Positions 60,298 to 64,000 of a stretch of 64,000 bases of DNA are shown in pieces. The translations under genes were made by a program, and so were the position numbers. Position 1 is the stretch's first letter, and every line of letters begins with the position of its first letter. The DNA comes from Chryseobacterium soli (GTDB taxonomy: Bacteria > Bacteroidota > Bacteroidia > Flavobacteriales > Weeksellaceae): the NCBI RefSeq assembly GCF_000737705.1, contig NZ_JPRH01000010.1:62001-126000 (forward strand). Direction: 5' to 3'. The notes below the pieces were generated by a model. That model ran no database searches and was not told where the DNA came from. It worked only from the letters and a program-made list of their open reading frames with translations.

Positions 60298-60458
60298 TAT
60301 AATCCAGATGAGATCAGGAAAATCTCATTTGATTGAAAACTGGATCATAATTTTCTTAGTTATAATAAAATCAATAAACACTATAGGTTTTTTCTTATTA
60401 GAGGCTTTGTAAACATATATTATACGCATACATTCATGTCATCAGCTTTTAAAACTGA

Positions 60459-60584
60459 TTATCTTGATTTTTCTGGTATAACGAAGGCCTGTAATTCTGA
60501 CATCTTACCTTCTTTACATTTCCAAACATCACAGTAATGAATGATAGTATGACAGGGACCATGAAATAATTCAGAGGCTGCTGC
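60459..60584 (-). pseudogene. Remnant of a SnoaL/NTF2-like gene
   Basis: A minus-strand open frame of 41 codons, without start codon, reads ELFHGPCHTIIHYCDVWKCK then EGKMSELQAFVIPE. This resembles the C-terminal strands of SnoaL-like/NTF2-fold proteins (H-x-x-D-V-W-x-x-x-x-GK-x-x-E-L-x-A). It is cut at its 5' side exactly where the amylase gene ends and overlaps that gene's last codons, so the rest was probably lost in a deletion. Confidence 0.4.
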
Positions 60585-62427
60585 TTACTTCCAATATCAT
60601 TGCGGTTTTTGCAGGTACTGTAAGTGTATTGTTAATTTCGAATGCCTTATCTGAAATAATATCTTTTACGTGAATTGAGTTAGGTATGATTTCATTGTAT
60701 CTGTTAAGATCCAAAGAAACGTCCTCAGTATTTTTATTGAGAACAACCATCACTTTTTGTTGATCATTATACCGAAAATAAACATACACATCATTTTGCT
60801 GAGGAGCATAATGTAAAAACTTACCATTGCGTATTGCGGAGTTTGTTTTTCTCCAATTCAGTACTTTTGAAAAATAGTTTTTCGCTTTTTTTTCTTCATC
60901 GGTTAATCCTGATTCATTCACTGCATTTTTTGAATCACCTTTCCAGCCTCCGTAAAAATCACTTCTCCGCTGTCCGTCACTTCCTGCTTTATTATTGGTC
61001 ATGAGAACCTCAGTGCCGTAAAAAAACTGAGGAATACCCCGCATCGTCATGTACATGGCTATCCCAAGTTTCCAATGGGCAAAATTTTTATCGATTCTTG
61101 AATAAAACCTGTCTAAATCATGATTGTCAGTGAATATCATCTGATCTGCAGGATGAGGGAAAAGGTAATCCTGCGCCACACTTTGATACACATCGCGCCA
61201 GGTTGAAAACCAGCTTTCGGTTCTGTTAAGCGCAGAAACAATATTATCATTAAGAGAAAAATCCATAAGCGTTGGGAGATAACATTCATAGCCGTCTGTA
61301 TTTATTTTGTCCTTCTGCCAATACGAAGTCTGTGCAGCATTTCTGGACATTTCTTCTCCTGCAATATTCATTTTTGGATATTCTTCCAGAATTGTTTTTG
61401 TCCATTTTGCAAGAAAATCTTTATCGGTGTAAGAGAATGTGTCTTCCCTAAGTCCTGATAAACCTGCATATTCTATCCACCAAAGCGTATTTTGAATGAG
61501 ATACTTTGAGACCAGAGGATTACGCTGGTTAAGATCTGCCATGTGACCGTCAAACCAACCGTCTGTGTATTCCTTTTTGTCAATTTCTGTAGCATATATA
61601 TCAGTTATGGTGGATTTGAGGTGATTTGTTCTCATTTTTGTATCAGTACAATTCAACCAGTTTTTTTCAGGTGCATCTTTAACAAAATAATATTCTGCAC
61701 CACAATGATTCAATACTGCATCCCAGATTATTCCGATATTTCTTTTCTTGGCTTCCTGAGCTAATTTTTTAAAATCCGCATTCGTTCCAAACCGCGGATC
61801 TATTGTATAGAAATCCGTAGCTGCGTAACCATGATAGGAATAATTGGGTTCATTATTTTCGGTTAATGGGGTGTTCCATATCTGTGTAAATCCAAGAGAC
61901 TTGATGTAATCCAGATGGTTTATAATTCCCTGGATGTCGCCGCCGTGTCTTTTGTTTTCATCTGTTCTGTCGATTACTTTCTCATTGAGGAAACTAAAGC
62001 GGTCATTTTTAGGATCGCCATTGGCAAAACGATCAGGTACGATTAAATATATGGCATCTTTCTGGGTGAAACTTTCCCTGTCGGCACTCCCAGCTTCTCT
62101 TTCAAGTAGTGGGAAGTTTTTGGTAATTATCTTTTTGTTATTTTTCAGAAAATCAATGGTTACCGTTCCAGGTTTTGCTGAGGATGTGATCTTCAACGTC
62201 AAAAAAAGATAATTTTTATTCTCAACTGTTTCAGTTGTTAAAACCTCAACACCAGAATAAGAAATCGAAGGTTGTAAATCTGAAAGGTCTTTGCCATAAA
62301 TCAGTAAAGTAATGGTGTTGTATTTCATGCCAATCCACCAGTTTTCCGGTTCAATCCTTTCTATTTTTTGTGAAAAAACAGAAATTGAAAATAAGGATAT
62401 AGTGATGATTTGAAATAGTTTTTTCAT
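60571..62427 (-). CDS. GH13 cyclomaltodextrinase/neopullulanase-like alpha-glucan hydrolase
   Basis: A 618-residue exported enzyme from the ATG at 62427 (a TTG three codons upstream is also in frame) with signal MKKLFQIITISLFSISVFSQ. An N-terminal beta-sandwich (IERIEPENWWIGM...) of the cyclomaltodextrinase type is followed by the barrel: YHGYAATDFYTIDPRFG, nucleophile D329 (GLREDTFSY), acid/base E358 (IAGEEMS) and D437 (TDNHD). The C-terminal domain fits the same family. It degrades cyclodextrins, pullulan or maltodextrins in the periplasm, like SusA. No susC/D genes are nearby. Confidence 0.9.
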   Translation of the reverse strand: MKKLFQIITISLFSISVFSQKIERIEPENWWIGMKYNTITLLIYGKDLSDLQPSISYSGVEVLTTETVENKNYLFLTLKITSSAKPGTVTIDFLKNNKKIITKNFPLLEREAGSADRESFTQKDAIYLIVPDRFANGDPKNDRFSFLNEKVIDRTDENKRHGGDIQGIINHLDYIKSLGFTQIWNTPLTENNEPNYSYHGYAATDFYTIDPRFGTNADFKKLAQEAKKRNIGIIWDAVLNHCGAEYYFVKDAPEKNWLNCTDTKMRTNHLKSTITDIYATEIDKKEYTDGWFDGHMADLNQRNPLVSKYLIQNTLWWIEYAGLSGLREDTFSYTDKDFLAKWTKTILEEYPKMNIAGEEMSRNAAQTSYWQKDKINTDGYECYLPTLMDFSLNDNIVSALNRTESWFSTWRDVYQSVAQDYLFPHPADQMIFTDNHDLDRFYSRIDKNFAHWKLGIAMYMTMRGIPQFFYGTEVLMTNNKAGSDGQRRSDFYGGWKGDSKNAVNESGLTDEEKKAKNYFSKVLNWRKTNSAIRNGKFLHYAPQQNDVYVYFRYNDQQKVMVVLNKNTEDVSLDLNRYNEIIPNSIHVKDIISDKAFEINNTLTVPAKTAMILEVSSSL

Positions 62428-62442
62428 AAACTTCAATTTTTA

Positions 62443-63588
62443 TTAATGAATATCTTTATAAGCTGACCGAACATCCGAATAGTCTTTAATGGCTTTCCAG
62501 TATTCATTTGGTGAAGCGGGTTTTGGTACCCATGTGGGGTCTGGAATTGTTTTTAAGGCTTCTGACCAATTCTGCCTGATGAGGGGATAGAATTCTTCAT
62601 CAATAGTACAATTAGAAAGCTGATTGAGCGGTTTCAGGAAAATGTAGCCATCCATAAAATCTGCTAATCGAAAATCTTTGTATCCCATAGAAAATGAACT
62701 GTTGTCTCGGAGATTTCCTAATGGTGTCTTTATTAAGTCAAAACCTGCTGGGTTATTATTGAGCTGACTCATTATTTTTTCTATGCTGCCATTTCCCGGA
62801 CTTACCAAATAGGGAAGATGGTTGGGATAATTGTATAATGGGCGATGCAAAATAATGGTAAAAACCTCGTCTGGGAATTCTTTATATACAAGATTCCCGA
62901 AATAGCCTTCTTCAAACCGGACAAAATTACGGGATGTGTAATCATAGATGGAATGTCTGTATTTTGTAAATGCATGATTTAAGCCTGTAAGAATCAGTAT
63001 TTTTTCATTTTTTGAAAGGATTTCTTTTTTTACAAGGGATGCTCTAAATATTTCCGTATTGCCTTTATGAAAAACTTTCTGCATGTTTTCCGGTGTTTTC
63101 TGTCCCGAGAATGAAGACCAGTCATATTGATAGCTTAGATTGATGACTCTGAATCTTTTGGCGTTTTTGGATAATGTTTTATTCAGGTTCTAGGCTGCTT
63201 TATAGAGATCCATATACTCCTTGTATGCCCATCCGGAATGGTAGTCGAACATTATTTTTCTGATTCGGGTTTCATCATATTGCGGTGCCCGGATAAGAGA
63301 ATCTATTTCTGCCTGGTGCTCAGAAGCTCCGAATTCTACGCCCAGATTATAAATTCCGTTTTGGTACAGTTCGGGAATTATTTGGTTTACAAATTCTACA
63401 TTTTCGCGTATTCTGTGATCTTCCCCAAGAAAGATAATATTGTGATTCTTGAATTTAGATAAAACATAATCTTTCGGACTTTGATGATGTTGTTTGAGAT
63501 AACTGACTGACGCCTGAATTTCATTTACCTGTTGTGCATTTGAAAAGTGAAATACAAAAAAGGTGATCATAAAGGGTATTAATTTCAT
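62443..63588 (-). pseudogene. Secreted ChaN/erythromycin-esterase-like protein broken by an in-frame TAG
   Basis: One frame of 382 codons from ATG 63588 to 62443 is interrupted only by TAG at 63192-63190 (codon 133). Before it: signal MKLIPFMITFFVFHFSNAQ and the IIFLGEDHRIRENVEFVN...LGVEFGASEHQAEID block. After it the protein-like frame goes on without shift: NLNKTLSKNAKRFRVINLSY, then the part from 63084. The stop most likely replaces Trp (TGG to TAG; family pattern ...AAWNLN). The family binds or cleaves an unknown ligand near haem-uptake/ChaN proteins. It follows GH13 head-on, 15 bases apart, same strand. Confidence 0.75.
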
Positions 63589-63705
63589 GGCAGATGGATT
63601 GGTATTAAGGATGGAAACGCCAACAAAAATATCACGTAAAGTCTTTCTATAAAAGAGTTTGGGACAGACAACTATTTAAACGGTACAGAAAACAAGGAGC
63701 TGAAA

Positions 63706-64000
63706 ATGGAATACAGGATGATTGATATAAATAATTTAAATTTGAGAAAAATCTTGAAGATGAATGCGACTTCTTTATTCTGGAACAGAAATTTATTGCT
63801 CAAACACATCGCATATTGGATTGCGTTTGTGCTGTTTTGGGGATTTGTCTGGGGGTTGTCTGATTACGATTTCGGAAGAAATATTTTAATCCAGATCAGC
63901 TGTCTCCCATCAAGAATGCTATTGGTTTATATCAGTTTATATTTCCTGATTCCAAAGTATTTTATGAAGAAAAGATATTTTGAATTTTTTGTAACCTATA
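63706..64000 (+). CDS. LytS/YehU-type sensor histidine kinase, N-terminal part
   Basis: The frame opens at ATG 63706, preceded by an AAGGAG site at 63693, and runs off the window end. The 98 visible residues show two membrane helices: HIAYWIAFVLFWGFVWGL and LLVYISLYFLIPKYFMKKRYF. This is the characteristic start of Bacteroidota LytTR-associated kinases. The His-kinase and ATPase parts lie outside the window, probably followed by a LytTR response regulator. Confidence 0.75.
   Translation, partial: MEYRMIDINNLNLRKILKMNATSLFWNRNLLLKHIAYWIAFVLFWGFVWGLSDYDFGRNILIQISCLPSRMLLVYISLYFLIPKYFMKKRYFEFFVTY

Noticed and set aside
60308..60328. ATGAGAT/ATCTCAT hairpin after the RimJ-like gene
   Set aside because: The stem is short and no T-run follows, so it is too weak to call a terminator.
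62443..63084. Independent gene starting at MQKVFHKGN
   Set aside because: The frame is continuous with the upstream secreted-protein frame through the TAG, and coding-like sequence fills the gap between the two, so it is the second half of one gene.
63190..63192. TAG as a recoded (pyrrolysine) codon
   Set aside because: No PylRS or tRNA-Pyl is seen and Bacteroidota do not use it; a Trp-to-stop mutation is simpler.
1..64000. CRISPR arrays, phage block, transposons, tRNA or rRNA genes
   Set aside because: No regularly spaced repeats, no integrase or transposase frame, and no cloverleaf or rRNA sequence was recognised; the gaps are too short for most of them.

Overview
The window reads as chromosome of a Bacteroidota bacterium of the Flavobacteriia, most likely Chryseobacterium or a close relative. 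The DNA is AT-rich. Several genes are preceded by the Bacteroidota -7 promoter element TAnnTTTG, often close to the start codon. One protein ends in a type IX secretion sorting domain. Other typical markers are DUF6157, an Arg/Gly-rich single-RRM RNA-binding protein, PdhA followed directly by a two-lipoyl PdhC, an S9D peptidase and an orphan BlaI-like regulator. I saw no rRNA, tRNA, CRISPR array, integrase, transposase or phage block. Intergenic spaces are short and many convergent genes share hairpin terminators.

Region by region. 1-3356: sugar operon with a LacI-type regulator (cut by the window edge), a PfkB fructokinase, a FucP-like MFS carrier and a ketose 3-epimerase, with a perfect palindrome TTAAACGTTTAA between regulator and kinase; I infer uptake of a rare ketohexose and its conversion to fructose 6-phosphate. 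3566-13477: housekeeping and single genes (era, DoxX, an S9D peptidase, HAD phosphatase, Crp/Fnr regulator, GNAT, MATE pump, sigma-54 response regulator without a DNA-binding tail, YggS). 13722-20651: polysaccharide deacetylase, DUF72, a metal block (thioesterase, HMA-AraC regulator, very large copper-type P-ATPase), DUF6157, XRE regulator. 21037-31440: RRM protein, secreted bulb-type lectin, BlaI/PAP2 pair, pdhA-pdhC, lolD, L,D-transpeptidase, radC, FemAB-like/PhyH pair, soluble pyrophosphatase. 31520-45083: outer-membrane protein, amidohydrolase lipoprotein, a membrane pyrophosphatase fused to an OmpA peptidoglycan-binding domain, aminotransferase, M28 lipoprotein, GNAT/VOC/endonuclease V overlapping cluster, thiolase-lpd operon flanked by two TetR-like palindromes, VOC and LRR genes. 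45443-64000: GEVED/T9SS protein, SNF2 helicase, MscS-type channel, two paralogous secreted surface proteins, a propeller-type histidine kinase with a NarL-type regulator, GNAT, a GH13 cyclomaltodextrinase-like enzyme, a gene broken by an in-frame TAG, and the start of a LytS-like kinase.

The strongest unusual items are the membrane pyrophosphatase-OmpA fusion (34394-37120), the HMA-AraC regulator next to a copper ATPase with two duplicated HMA and four CPxC-type metal modules, the putative allulose/tagatose-type operon with its operator, paired ATACCRATYGGTAT operators without a local TetR gene, and a Trp-to-TAG nonsense mutation at 63190. All functions are read from motifs by eye; no database search was run.
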